A DNA stretch of 64,000 nucleotides from contig JASANG010002567.1 in the NCBI GenBank assembly GCA_030248215.1, forward strand, positions 1-64,000, given 5' to 3'. The notes beneath the pieces were generated by a model. That model made no database searches. It had not been told where the DNA came from and worked only from the letters and a program-made list of their open reading frames with translations. Source of the DNA: Enoplolaimus lenunculus. Lineage: Eukaryota > Nematoda > Enoplea > Enoplida > Thoracostomopsidae. Below are positions 1-12,248 of this stretch, piece by piece. A program made the translations under genes and the position numbers. Position 1 is the stretch's first letter, and each line of letters begins with the position of its first letter.

Positions 1-52
1 TTGCCGAACTGGTTATGTCTAATATGTAGACTGTCGGGCCATTGAGGGTTAA

Positions 53-3000
53 AACTATGCGCTATGCTATGCTAAAGAATTGAAATTTTCACGCCACACA
101 CGGATAGAAAAGCATATACAGTTTCAAAGATGTTTTCTTATACTGTCAACAGCAACACAATTGAAGCATGCAAATATTCACCAGGCTTACTAAAATATAA
201 ACAAACAATGAAAACATTAATATTTAAGATTTTGGTTGAAGTTCGCAATTTAATTTTTGTATAGAACAATTGCAGAAAATCTGTAATGAAAAACTACGAG
301 ACGTACACGTGTTATAACTAATTTTTAGTGGAAAAATATAGGAATTTCTGGTAAATTTCTGGTATTTCTATACTGGAAACGGAAACGAACAAAGATTTTT
401 TGGAAACAGAGGAAACGGATATCCGGTTACACCCAGGTCCTAAACAGACCATATATATCTACGCAAATGCGTATAGCATCTGTATATCATCAATTAGTGA
501 TAGGTTGTCAAACTAACGCACTCCTGCAGTAGCTGGTCTCAAAATTTTCACAAAAGTGGGGCAAATCAAATCTGAAAACTGTTTTGGTAACTTACCCATT
601 CACTCGATTCAAAAGTTGCAAAAAACCTATTCCCAACTAGTGGTCGGTGCTAAACCCAAATTTGAGAATACGTGCAAATTTACAAAAATTTATTTCAATT
701 GTTAGCCTGTATTTTCAACTGTGTGCATCAGCTTGCTGCTCGACTTAATAAAATTATAGAGCAGGGGAACAAGAAAAAACGCTGATATGAAATTCCTACT
801 TACAAGAAATTGATGATAGGCGCTAAACACACTAATACGAGTATGAGCGTTTTGACTTACAGTGATACGGGTAATTTCAGCTCAGGCTTCAAGTACCAAC
901 GTTTATAGTATTCAAACCAATTGAAACAAATAATCCAACAGCAGCTGAACCAAGAAAAAAACTGTTAAGTTGATGTCGTTTATTTATTTAATTTAAGATT
1001 TATTGTAGTTTTAAATTTAATTTTCAAAAATTTCGTTTTAGCAAAAAAAATTTACAAAATTTTTTATACTTTCAGTAAATTTAATATTCAACTCGTAAAA
1101 TTATGGTGCAATGTCGCTATGCCACCAGTACTGAATACAGCTACACCGCCAATACGCGAAAAATAAACATTGCGCTACGAAGCAGCGGTATAATCCATTG
1201 AAAACTAACTAAAAATAAGCATAGTGTAAAATTTTGTTACACTTTAAAACATACCATAAAATACGATTTGGTTTCCGCCTCACTGGTCATTAATCCTTTC
1301 ATTTTGGCTCATATTAATTGCAGAACTTTGCCCAACGGAGGGCAAGATGACCGCTGGGCTTCTTACCTGGGAGACTTAGGTTTATGCTTAAAATTTCGAT
1401 TAATAGGCTTATAAATTTAACCTTACGCTTAGACTTCGCTCTACGCTTCATGAGCTGGTCGTTAGGCGTGGCGCTATGCTTAAAAAACAGAAAAGTTATA
1501 TTGAAAATATTAACATTTTCAAGTATGTTTCACTTTTCTGTTAAACAAAAAAACTGAAGGATTCAAAACACCGGATTTTCTTAAATTTTAAACAAAAAAT
1601 AGCGGATGAACCGAAATTTTTAAACCTACTAACACACCTGACGTACGACGAACAAAGCTGGAAAACATATTAAAAATAAAACAAAAAAGTATGCGTGTTT
1701 TGCCTTGTTGTTAAGCTAAATATTTTACCTGTAATTAGATGCTTGCTTGATTGTCAAATCAATGGGCGTGTTTGAATCGAGTTGAAAATGGGAAATTTAG
1801 ATATACATATTATTTCGGTCGTTGACCACAAACTTTCAGGAATACTTGGAGCATCAACTGACAATTGTCGCCGAAATATATGGATTAATTGTGGCTTGTT
1901 TATTTTTTATTACAAAAACTGTCTCACGAATGTGACTTAAATATTGAAACGGCTTAAACTCAGTGTTAAGTTAAGATTGATGTGATATATATTTTTGTAG
2001 TGTGGGGGGGGGGCCCGTAATCCCACCGCCTTCATTCTCTGTCGTCGTGAGACTTTGTATTGTTTATTGCTCGTTGAATATAACAACGGTAAATGGATGA
2101 ATGATGGATGGTGTGTTTCTATGTAGCGCCAAAAGTAGCGCTTATTAACTTGTCGCACCCACTCAATTTAACTCTATAAATAGTTATGCCATTCACACTT
2201 GAAGATTTGAGTGAGAACTCGCACTAACTGGTGAGAAATATTGAAGTGAAAATGTTTGGAATTGTGTAAAAATTTGGAAGAAATATTGAAGTGAAAAATA
2301 TTTGCAAGGGAAATCTACTTGTCTGCGTATTGACATGAATTTATATGAATATTTTGACGACCAATAAACGTAGTGAAATAGGTGCTATCACGCTCAGCGA
2401 ATGATGGTGAAAATTAGGCCATTTCCGCGGGGTACTCCAAAACTATTTGGTTTGGCGGGAAATATTTATGATGTGTATATTAAGTTGAAGTTCTCTGAAT
2501 GAAATTTGAAAAAATAATTGTGGATTTTGAGTTTAGTGTATTTCACATTTTAAAGAAAATTTGATTAAATTTTTAAACTTCAACGCTCTCATTGTGTTTT
2601 TATTGTGGTATGGGACGGAATCCCAAAACCCAAATTATTTTGCCGTCTTATTACTGCTGTAGACTGAAAATATAAAAAGTTTGAATTTGAATTAATTTAT
2701 GTTCTTTAATGTCAGGAAGGGAAAGTCTGAATTAATTAAGAAGGTAGCATGTTTCTGAAAGTCATGCGGCAGGGTGTAAGATTTGAATCGATTGAAAAGG
2801 TTTAAGTGAAATTATTAATAGTATAATTTATGTGTAAAATAATTTAAGAGAAAATTTTAAGTGTTTTGTGATGAATTGATGTTAGTTGAGTGAATTTTCA
2901 TGAAAATAGGAGTAGGAGGGTAAGATAAGGGAGGGTTGTATTTTGATATGTCGTCGTGTCGTTCTCTCGTCGTCACGTAGAATGCGTCGTCACAGTTTGT

Positions 3001-3080
3001 TTGTCATCTAGGTGTCGTCACAGCTCGTCGCAGTGTGCTCGGTCAAGTTATTATCGTCAGCGCCCGCCGTCAAGTACCAT
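53..3080 (+). repeat. Left arm of the giant inverted repeat
   Basis: Begins AACTATGCGCTATGC and pairs with 8147 downward. It contains an inward copy of CCGGTTACACCC near 424, a TTAGG-like stretch near 1376 and a G-run near 1996. Toward its inner end it becomes rich in CGTCGTCAC words, the decayed complement of the GTGACGGACG array in the right arm. The short ORFs within it show no recognisable protein. Confidence 0.7.
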
Positions 3081-3517
3081 CTGTCTCGTAGCTCAGGTCG
3101 GTATGTATGGAAGTTTGAGGATAGGAGGAGGCGACAATAAGTATGATGAGGGATGAGGAGTCAGTAAAGTATAGGAATAAAGTCAGGAATATAATGTAAG
3201 TTTTTTTTTAAATGATATATTATGATATATTGAAATTTGAAAAAATATGATTTTTTTTATTAAATAGAGTGTATGAAGAGGTTATGTTTTAAGATTGATA
3301 TGATTGTGAGGAGAACTAGTTTATGGAAGTTTAACCGCGCATATGGCATTGAAAATTCGTGCAAACAGGGTAATTGCAGTGGATCAACGTAATGCTCAAC
3401 TTGAAATGCCAGATGTTGTGCTGTACGAAAGCGATAAACAAACAAAACATGTAATCCTTAGCAAATATTAATTATATTTCGAACAAGTTAAGCTAACAAT
3501 CAATCACAAAAGCAAAC

Positions 3518-3631
3518 ACACAAACAAACAAACAAACAAACAACGAAAAACAAACAAACCACTCTAAACAAACGAACAAAATGAAACAAACAAACAAACA
3601 AACAAACAAACAAACAAACAAACAAACAAAC
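3518..3631. repeat. (CAAA)n microsatellite, two blocks
   Basis: CAAA is repeated at about 3518-3545 and again at about 3586-3631, separated by impure CAAA-like sequence. It lies in the centre of the giant inverted repeat. The cysteine/phenylalanine/valine ORF on the opposite strand is a translation of this tract. Confidence 0.85.
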
Positions 3632-4074
3632 AGTAGATTAATATCCTCAATCATGAATTTCGGCAATTTCGTAATTTTGAACTTGACTCCGAGCAAATAA
3701 GCACGAATTGCATATTTGTGTCTACACCCTACACGAATTTCCACCACATTTCTGTTTGCAACCGCATATATTTCAATGGGGTCGATATCACTTGGTGGCT
3801 CTCAGTTTTTTCTTTCGTGTTTCTTTTTCTTAATCGACGTTCCTTGTTTCTGCTTCTGTTTTGGTTCGCAAAATCACGGCCTACGTGATTTTCTAGCCAG
3901 CGTCTTAAAATATAAAAATTAGGCAAATTTGCACAAAGTTAAAGCTAATTTATGCAAATCATCTGAAGCCGTTTGCAGCACATTTATGCAAATCATCTGA
4001 AGCCGTTTGCAGCACTTTAAATTCAACCTAAATTGAATTTTCATTACGAAATAACAGAAAACTAAACACCTACT

Positions 4075-4270
4075 CGCATCGGTGAGTCCGAACCCACGAC
4101 CTGAGGCTCTAAACTTCTACGTCTAAACCACTCGACCACGCAGTCATGGTAAATCGTCGATAAGCGAAACATATTATATACAGCTGCAATATATTATACA
4201 TAAACGCTTTCCAGTTCTATATCATGTACACTTCTAAAATTTAAAAATCAAAAATAGGTTTAGGAAAAAC
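4075..4270 (-). mobile_element. tRNA-derived SINE-like repeat
   Basis: On the minus strand, 4147-4080 reads like the body of a Leu/Ser-type tRNA: an A-box-like TGGTCGAGTGGTTTA and a B-box-like GGGTTCGGACTC at tRNA spacing. The adjoining 120 bases are shared with the copy at 33290-33490. Acceptor-stem pairing is not convincing, so this is read as a tRNA-derived repeat rather than a working tRNA. Confidence 0.5.
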
Positions 4271-4820
4271 AGGCCGACCAGATTAGATTACACAGGGTCT
4301 GGTTTTCAAAAGAGCTTCCAAAATATTTGACGTTTTGTCTAATTACTTTTGACACAATTATAAAATGTGTTACCGAACTTAGGAATTAAAATAGTTGTTA
4401 GATAGTCACAAACTGACAATTTCCACATTAGGATGATTGTCAAAGTACTACTCTGATACATGACCATCTGAAAAAACTGCTTTTAAACTTGTGTCTCAGG
4501 CTAAAGCTTAAGCTTAGGCTTAGAAATATACTAAACCGTTATAGTGTGGATGTTGGACGAAACTCGTATATTAATTATGTGTTAAAGGCGGCTATAATTA
4601 TTTTTAGGGCAACTGGCGCGGTTTGAAAGCGTTTCCGGATGGACTTGCGGTTCTGCTCACAATCATATCGGAAGGTTCTGTGAAAACAATAAGCGCTGGC
4701 TTGTCATACACGTCGTATTTAATTAAAAAAGATCATTTGATTTTTCAAATTTCAATATTGTATCATAAGGTATATCAATTTTAAAAAAAAAAGCTTACAT
4801 TTGTATTCGGCTGCAAACTT

Positions 4821-5158
4821 TAGGGTTGCGCTATACTTTGTACGGTGACGTCCGTCATCCCGTCATCATACGGTGTCGTGTGTCGCCGTCCGTCGCCGTA
4901 TGATGCGCTGCGGGAGTAACTCGCGTACGATACCGACCGTGACGTACGGAGACGGATGGCGCCGTACGGTTGACGGACGGCGCTGGTGATGGACGGCGCT
5001 GGTGACGGACGGAGCTGGTGACGGACGGCGCTGGTGACGGACGGAGCTGGTGACGGACGGCGCTGGTGACGGACGGAGCTGGTGACGGACGGCGTTGTAC
5101 GGGTGACGGACGATGACGGACAGCGACGGACGTCATCAAAAGTACAGAGCCTCCTTAG
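4821..5158. mobile_element. GC-rich foldback element with GACGG array
   Basis: The ends pair: TTAGGGTTGCGCTATACTTT on the left matches the complement of the right end at 5128-5158. The interior is much more GC-rich than its surroundings and consists of variants of GACGGACGG. Related ends and GACGG words occur at 6048-6200, 28347-28493 and, in miniature, 46061-46154. Confidence 0.55.
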
Positions 5159-8147
5159 TCTTACGCGCTATTTACTCGCGTAGGTTTTGCAGTGAAAACT
5201 TGCACGTGCAACTGACATGTGCAAGTTCGGTCACAAAACAGCTTTGAAGTTCTTTCTGCTGTAAATTATTTAGCACATAGAATTTATACTATTAATAATT
5301 TGCACGTGTAAACGCTGTTGCAAGTCGATTAAATTCTTTACACCTGCATTTTAATGGACTTGTCAGAAACCATGTTGCTGAGCGCTTCTTGAATTAATTC
5401 AGACTTTCCGCTTCCTGAATTTATTAAAGAAGCATAAATTAATTCAAATGTCAAACTTGTTTGATATTTTGCAGTCTACGGCGGTGATGACGGCAATAGC
5501 TTCACATTTTTACGCACTGAATACAAATTGCATCATGATGAGAGCGTTTTGAAGTTTAAAAATTTTGAATAATTTTTTTTTTTAAAAGTGTGAACCTTTC
5601 TTGCAACTGAAACTTGCAAGTTCCAGCAAATAGTTTTTTCAAAATTTCATTCGGAGAACTTGCAACTGTAATTTACACATGGTAAATTTTCGCCAAGAAT
5701 TAAACCAATGGTTTGAATAGTATTGCCCGGCGAAATAATTCACCATCATTGGCTGACGTGATTATTTATAGCCTTTGCTTTACATTTTTATTGCAGTCGT
5801 CAAAATATTCATATAAATTCATGTCAATACGCAGAACGAAAGTGATGTTTCCTTGCAAATATTTGCAGCTTCAAATATTTCTTGCAAGTTTTTACAGCGA
5901 TTGCAAACATTTTCAGCTTCAATATTTCTAGCAAGGTGTAGCTGCGAGTTCTCGCTGCAAATCTTGCAAGTGTGAATGGGCTTAAGGCTATTTAGGTAGG
6001 TTTAGAGGTGATGGGTGCGACATGCTTTTAATAAGGCGCTACTTTGTGGCGCTATACCTGTCGTGGGACACCGTCCGTCATCATCCGTCACCGGTTGGTA
6101 TTGTAAACGAGCAATAAACGTTACAATATCTCACGACGACGGACGGCGATGGGAGGCGGTGGACGGAGCTCGTACGTGGCGGATGGCGCCACGCTACAAA
6201 AATATATATGGCATCGATCTTAACTTAACGCTGGGTTTAAAGCCGTTTTCAATATTTAAGTCACAATGCGTGAGACAGTTTTTGTAATAAAAAAAGTAAA
6301 CAAGCCACAATTAATGCATATATTTCAGCAACAAATTGTCGTCAATGCTCGTGCTCCTGAAAGTTTGTGGTCAACAACGTCCGAAATCACTTGTTTATCT
6401 AAATTTCCATTTTCAACTCGATTCAAACACATCATTGATTTGACAATCGAGCGAGCCGGTTCTGAAATACAGGTAAAATATTTGGCTTCACAACAAGGCA
6501 AACACGCATACTTTGTTTTATTTTTAATATGTTTTCCAGCTTTGTTCGTCGTACGTCACGGTGTGTTACCGTCAGGTTTAAAAATTTCGGTTCATCCGCT
6601 ATTTTTTGTTTAAAATTTAAGAAAATCCGGTGAATATTTGCATCCTTCAGTTTTTTGTTTAACAGAAAAGTGAAACATACTTGAAATGTTAATATTTTCG
6701 ATATCCTTTTTCTGTTTTCGTTAAGCATAGCGCCACGCCTAACGACCAGCTCATGAAGCGTAGAGCGAAGTCTAAGCGTAAGGTTAAATTTATAAGCCTA
6801 TTAATCGTAATTTTAAGCATAAACCTAAGTCTCCCAGGGTTTAAGAAGCCCAGCGGTCATCTTGCCTCCCGGTGGGCAAAGTTCTGCAATTAATATGAGC
6901 CAAATGAAAGGATTAATGACCAGGTAGGCGGAAACCAAATCGTATTTTACTGGTATGTTTTAAAGTGTAACAAAATTTTACACTATGCTTATTTTTAGTT
7001 AGTTTTCAATGGATTATACCGCTGTTCGTACGCAATGCCCGTTGATTTTTCGCGTATTGGCGGTGTAGCTGTATTCAGTACTGGTGGCATAGCGACATTG
7101 CACAATTTACGAGTTGAATATTAAATTTACTGAAAGTATAAAAAAATTTTGGTAAATTTTTTTTTGCTAAAACGATATTTTGAAAATTAAATTTAAAACT
7201 ACAATAAATCTTAAATTAAAAAAATAAACGACATCTCAACTTAACAGTTTCTTGGTTCAGCTGCTGTTGGATTATTTGTTTCAATTGGTTTGAATACTAT
7301 AAACGTTGGTACTTGAAGCCTGAGCTGAAATTACCCGTATCACTGTAAGTCAAACGCTCATACTCGTATTAGTGTGTTTAGCGCCTATCATCAATTTCTT
7401 GTAAGTAGGAATTTCAGATCAGCGTTTTTCTCTGTTCCCCTGCTCTATAATTTTATTAAGTCGAGCAGCAAGTGATGCACACAGTTGAAAATACAGGCTA
7501 ACAATTGAAATAAATTTTTCTAAATTTGCACGTATTCTCAAATGTGTGTTTAGCACCGACCACTAGTTGGGAACAGGTTTTGCAACTTTTGAATCAGTGA
7601 ATGGTAAGCTTACAAAAACAGTTTTCAGATTTGATTTGCCCCACTTTTGTGAAAATTTTGAGACCAGCTACTGCAGGAGTGCGTTAGTTTGACAGCCTAT
7701 CACTAATTGATGATATACAGATGTTATACGCATTTCCGTAGATATATATGGTCTGTTTAGGACCTGGGTGTAACCGGATATTCGTTTCTTCTGTTTCCGA
7801 AAAATCTTTGTTCGTTTCCTTTTCCAGTATAGAAATACCAGAAATTTACCAGAAATTCCTATATTTTTCCACTAAAAATTAGTTATAACACGTGTACGTC
7901 TCGTAGTTTTTCATTACAGATTTTCTGCAATTGTTCTATACAAAAATTAAATTGCGAACTTCAACCAAAATCTTAAATATTAATGTGTTCATTGTTTGTT
8001 TATATTTTAGTAAGCCTGGTGAATATTTGCATGCTTCAATTGTGTTGCTGTTGACAGTATAAGAAAACATCTTTGAAACTGTATATGCTTTTCTATCCGT
8101 GTGTGGCGTGAAAATTTCAATTCTTTAGCATAGCATAGCGCATAGTT
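4960..8147 (-). repeat. Right arm of the giant inverted repeat
   Basis: Reverse complement of the left arm. Landmarks matched by eye include the CACTAATTGATGATATAC block at about 7700 (left arm about 495), the tract at about 7050-7110 (left about 1100-1170) and AATTCATGTCAATACGCAGA at about 5816 (left about 2320-2345). No convincing gene lies in it. Confidence 0.7.
4975..5098. repeat. 16-bp tandem array, GACGGACGGCGCTGGT
   Basis: The unit GACGGACGGCGCTGGT alternates with GACGGACGGAGCTGGT (a 32-bp higher-order period) for about seven units. The PSPAPSV repeat peptide on the minus strand is a translation of this array and is not considered a gene. Confidence 0.85.
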
Positions 8148-8163
8148 TTAATAAGCCTAAATT

Positions 8164-8735
8164 AGACAACCATGGAATCACCATAAAAAAGGGACAAAAG
8201 CGACGGAATCAACAACCGCCACGAAAAGACAACAGAAGAGAAACACCAAGAGAAAAAAACCGAAGACCAACACACCAACAAACAACACAACACCACAACA
8301 ACGCCCACCCCCAGGAGAAATAACATCTCCACCCACCCCCCCCAAAAACAAAAAAACAAACACACAAACAAAAACGAACACACCCAACAACAAAAACAGA
8401 CACGCCAACAAAACCAACAAAAAAACGAGCCCAACACCAAAAACCCACACAACCAACAACCCACACCAAACACACACCCAAAGAAAAAAAAACCAACACA
8501 CAACAAAACAAAGAAAAAAAAAACAACAACAAAAACACACCACAGAAAAAAAAAAAAAAAACAAAACAAAAACACACACACACAAAAAACACAACAAAAA
8601 CAAAACAAAAAACAACAAAACAAAAAAACAAAAAAAAAAAAAAAACAAAAAACAAACACACAAAAAAAAAAACAAAAAACCAACCCAACAACACCACAAA
8701 ACAAAACAAAAAGAAAAAACAAAACAAAAATTAAA
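8164..8735. repeat. A/C-only low-complexity tract
   Basis: For about 570 bases the plus strand is almost entirely A and C, with very few G or T, and lacks a fixed period. It starts about 13 bases beyond the TTAA-bounded inverted repeat. The three overlapping minus-strand ORFs of F, V, C, L and G are artefacts of the T/G composition. Confidence 0.9.
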
Positions 8736-9340
8736 CAATTTTTCAATAAAGTAAAATGCTACGGCATCACAAATTTAAATTTACACTGGTAAAGGGTAGC
8801 TGTATTTTATCTATTTTGTCGACACGGCCTTGATGCCTTAATTGTCGAACACATGTTCAGCTGGGTGTTAAGACACGTAATCAAAATCACACCTAAACAC
8901 GGGTACATGCTAACGTATAGAAGCACCAAACCGCAATTACCTAAGCCTAAGCTTAAAGCTAATCGTAAGCATGAATATAACCCTAATCCTAAGCCTAAGC
9001 CTAGACCTCCTAATCTAGAAACACCGATTGGTGCTTTTTTCTCTTCAAAGAGCAAGTGCTGAACAAAAATCAGGTCGTTTAAATCCTAATCGTAAGTTTA
9101 GGTCTAAGCCTTTATCTTGAAGGCGTAATGCCGTGTTCTCAATATGTACAAGACTTGGGCGGCACGACCTTATTAAGTTTTATTTTAAACCTGAAATGAG
9201 CACACTACATGGGGATTATACCAGAGGGCAGGCCTAAAACGGCGTTTTGAAACGAAGTAAAACTATTGTTACCCAATTTCATTGGGTCAACGCAAGTACT
9301 TTGTTCACTATTTGAATTTCGCAAATTTGATGCATAAATC
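8736..9340. other. Intergenic stretch with decayed TTAGGC words
   Basis: No gene seen. Around 8938-9010 there is a run of CCTAAGCCTAAGC-type words, the reverse of TTAGGC, without recognisable element ends. It is probably an old relic of the GGCC-ended family. Confidence 0.5.
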
Positions 9341-9538
9341 GGCCCATGTTACTTTAAGGGGCGGCCGCCAGGTTTTGGTTAGTCCATTAAAGAGTAGGTT
9401 TAGATTTTAGATTACATTTTTTTGCTTAGGATTTATTTAGGCTTAGGTTTAGGCTTAGGAACACATTTTTGCAACGCTTAGGCTTAGGCTTAGGAATACG
9501 TTTAATCTACTGTTACGCCGCTTAAACTAACATTGGTC
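9341..9538. mobile_element. GGCC-ended TTAGGC MITE (type B)
   Basis: Left end GGCCCATGTTACTTTAAGG, right end ACTAACATTGGTC, with TTAGGC-type repeats inside. It is flanked by a perfect 8-bp direct repeat CATAAATC (9333-9340 and 9539-9546). Confidence 0.8.
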
Positions 9539-10272
9539 CATAAATCAAGTAAATACTTAAGTTGAATTTCAATAGTCTTTCTTGCTAAAAAGGTGAAAAT
9601 AAAATTGTATTACATAAACTCACGCGCGTCAGCGGAAAATTATATTTGTTAGGCATTGAATAATTTTGGGTTCCCCTAACTATGGCAATTCAAGATTGTT
9701 TACATTTAGACGAGTCTATTTGAGGGGGGTGAACCAGCCAAATTTAGGGCGGACGGCCCCCAATGCACACCCGTGTGGACGTCCTTCCATAAACTTAAAG
9801 TAAAAAGGACAAGACGAACGGTCGGTTTGCATAGGACTATTCGGTACTTGTGCATTGGTTCCGGGCCAGGCTTTAGACTTTAGGCTTAGGTTCTGAAAAA
9901 GGTTTACCTAAAGCTGACGGTTAGTCTTAGTCAAAATCAATTGAGGTAAAACTACAAAATCAGTAACTTTGGTCGTTTCGGCGTATCTTCGAATGCTTAC
10001 AAAAAAAATTTTATTAAAAATCAAATTTGACTGCATCCTACTCCTGAATCTACCTACAAACGTCTGCGCAGTTGAAATGAGCGAATTAATTTTAATTTTT
10101 GAAATAATTTTCTTCATTACGAACACGGTATAATGTATGAAATTTAAAAAGTATCATTAGAAACTTTTTTAAATCTATTCATTTGTTTTAAATTACATCG
10201 TTTCCACAACTATTTGATTGAAACAATGCAGCTTTCTTGTTTCATACTGCCTGTTGTGCTATTAGCAAGAGT
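9539..10272. other. Intergenic, no gene seen
   Basis: AT-rich sequence without a convincing ORF or splice pair. Short TTAGGC-like words near 9870-9890 look like relic repeat sequence. Confidence 0.4.
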
Positions 10273-10519
10273 GACCTAAGTATGTAAAGTTAGGGGCGGA
10301 ATGTTTTTCAGTGGGACTGTAATAGAGTAAGCTTAAGCTTTTGACTAATTTTTTGCTTGGCTTAGGCTTACACTTAGGCTTAGGAATATGCTGTTCTTTC
10401 GCTTGGGATTAGGCTTAGGCTTAGGCTTAGAAATATGCTCTATCTTACGCTTAGGATTAAGCTTAGGCTTAGGTACATGCTTATAATACTGTTCCGCCCC
10501 TGCTCTTTACATTGCGGCC
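10273..10519. mobile_element. GGCC-ended TTAGGC MITE (type A), older copy
   Basis: Contains the family landmarks GGGGCGGAATG, GTGGGACTGTAATAGAGTAAGC, TTAGGC arrays and ATACTGTTCCGCCCCTG. The left end is degraded. The flanks GCAAGAGT and ACAATAGT match at 6 of 8 bases. Confidence 0.65.
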
Positions 10520-10901
10520 ACAATAGTGAACGGTACGCTTTCACAAGAGTATGCAACTGAGTAGATTCTGTGTAGAAAAGAATGCAGCCGACATACGGTG
10601 CATTTTTTGCAAATCCTTCCATATTAAGGGGGAAGGGTGTTGAAACCACGAAATTCGAAAAGATGCAAATGAAATTAATTTTAAACAACGGTTCGCTTAT
10701 ATTTTTGACCTCGTTAGTATACTGTCTTGTCTAATGTCGACCTTCTCCAAATTGAGGGACGTACGAACAAAGTGGCAGCGAGCGCTGGTACATTATTGAG
10801 TGCCACGCATATTTTAGGAAATTGCACACTCTTGTCTAAAAAGTCGCTATCGACTCTTGCTGTTGGCGTGCGATTTTGAACAAGATTTGATTGCAACACA
10901 G

Positions 10902-11094
10902 GGCCCGTGTTACTTTAAGAGCCGTCCCGGTTTCTGGAGATCTGTAAAAGAGTAGACTTACATTCTAGACTACATTATTTGGCTTAGGCTTAGGCTTAGG
11001 CTTAGGAATACGCTTTTGCAACACTTATACTTAGGCTTAGGCTTAGGAATACGACGCTTAATCTACTGTTACGCCTCTTAAAGTAACATTGGTC
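10902..11094. mobile_element. GGCC-ended TTAGGC MITE (type B)
   Basis: Left end GGCCCGTGTTACTTTAAG, right end AAAGTAACATTGGTC, with (TTAGGC)4 near 10981. The flanking octamers CAACACAG and CAACAAAG differ by one base. Confidence 0.75.
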
Positions 11095-11254
11095 CAACAA
11101 AGTGTCGAGTTTTTTCGTAAACAAACAAAACGCCTATTTTTTCCCAATAAATCGAAATCTTTGAACCTAATCGTTAATTTGTCAGCAATATCCGACGCTT
11201 AAACAATGTTTATTTTATACTTCAAAACTTGCTATTATTTGTGATGATTGAATA

Positions 11255-11260
11255 ATGCAG
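11255..11260 (+). CDS. Candidate two-codon first exon of the galectin-like gene
   Basis: ATGCAG is followed directly by GTGAGT, an ideal donor, and ends in phase 0, which is what the exon at 12163 requires. It would make the protein start Met-Gln without a signal peptide, as in galectins. Very short first exons are easy to imagine by chance, so this is a weak proposal. Confidence 0.2.
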
Positions 11261-11570
11261 GTGAGTTCTTCCTGCATTTGAATATTTTTATGATTTATGA
11301 TTTGAAAATGCGAAACCGTTCGATTGTTTGAATTTTAACTAAACTACGCTTTGTTTATATTGTTATATTTTAAATTTTGGCATATAATTTAGATTTTTTA
11401 ACCTTTGGAAATTTGTGTTCACTCATTAGCAGTGTGCTGATTTTACAACCGTATTATCAAATGTGTGTAGCACCATGTGTGCAATTCTGATCACAGCATA
11501 CAACTGGGTTTATTCAGTGTAGAAAGCAATGTTTCTAGTGCTCTGTGTTTTTTGCCGACTCCCCTCTCAT

Positions 11571-11745
11571 TTATAAGGAGTATTTTAGTTTCATTTATAA
11601 TCAGTATTTTGGTTTCATTTATAAGGAGTATTTTGGTTTCATTTATAAGGAGTATTTTGGTTTCATTTATAAGGAGTATTTTGCTTTCATTGATAAGGAG
11701 TATTTTGCTTTCATTTATAAGGAGTATTTTGCTCTCATTCATGAT
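11571..11745. repeat. 24-bp minisatellite
   Basis: The unit TCATTTATAAGGAGTATTTTGG (plus two bases) is repeated about seven times with few changes. Because 24 is divisible by 3, reading frames on both strands stay open through it, giving repetitive ORFs that are not taken as genes. Confidence 0.85.
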
Positions 11746-12162
11746 GAAGCGAAGTCACTCCGATCTACAGAGTTAAAGCCTGTTCTAAGTGCGTATATAC
11801 AAGATATACCCGAATGAAAATGTTTCGGAAGAGGTTAATCTAAAAGCACCATGCGCGCTGGCATATTTTGTACAAAAACGCTCAAGTTCCATCATTTTTA
11901 CACCCATCCCTAAATATGAAGGAGATTGGCCAAAAATGCAACACACGCTTGGTACATTTTTACTACACAGAATATACTCAGTTGCATACTCTGATATCAT
12001 GCATTCCTGGTAGCATTAATATGTAGCAAAACATACTCGGTATACGGAGCATAGTCGCATAAAACCCAGCCCTCAGTTGTCCATGCAAGGTTTACGTGTA
12101 TTTAATAAGGCGACTGCTTGCCTTTATAAGACCTTAAAATTATCTGTGTGTTTTCGTTACAG

Positions 12163-12248
12163 CGACTTGCAACCCACGATGTTCGTTTCAGTCACGGTGT
12201 TGAAAGTCGGCATTTGATTACTATAATTGGTGTGCTGTCAAGTACAAG
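12163..12248 (+). CDS. Galectin-like gene (+), exon of 86 bp
   Basis: Acceptor TTTTCGTTACAG, donor AAG|GTAAAC. It encodes 29 residues ending HLITIIGVLSST plus two bases. The minus-strand copy at 53600-53515 is also exactly 86 bp, ends in the same phase, and reads QLITVIGALSVP at the same place. Confidence 0.65.

Larger units (their letters stand above)
49..8151. mobile_element. Giant inverted-repeat (foldback) element bounded by TTAA
   Basis: The sequence from about 53 to 3080 reappears in reverse complement from about 8147 back to 4960. The outer 2 kb match closely by eye; the inner kilobase is more diverged but still colinear. The ends read TTAA-AACTATGCGC and GCGCATAGTT-TTAA. The match stops exactly at TTAA on both sides, which is what a 4-bp TTAA target duplication (piggyBac-like) would give. 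The 1.9-kb centre holds a CAAA microsatellite, a tRNA-like repeat and a GC-rich GACGG foldback. No transposase ORF is visible. It could instead be two inverted copies of one element or a segmental palindrome. Confidence 0.75.

Noticed and set aside
4080-4147. Functional tRNA-Leu/Ser gene on the minus strand
   Set aside because: A and B boxes are present but the acceptor stem does not pair convincingly and the sequence recurs with its flanks at 33240-33498.
8162-8746. Three overlapping minus-strand ORFs of 170-190 codons
   Set aside because: Composed almost only of F, V, C, L, G and W because the strand contains only T and G; low-complexity artefact.
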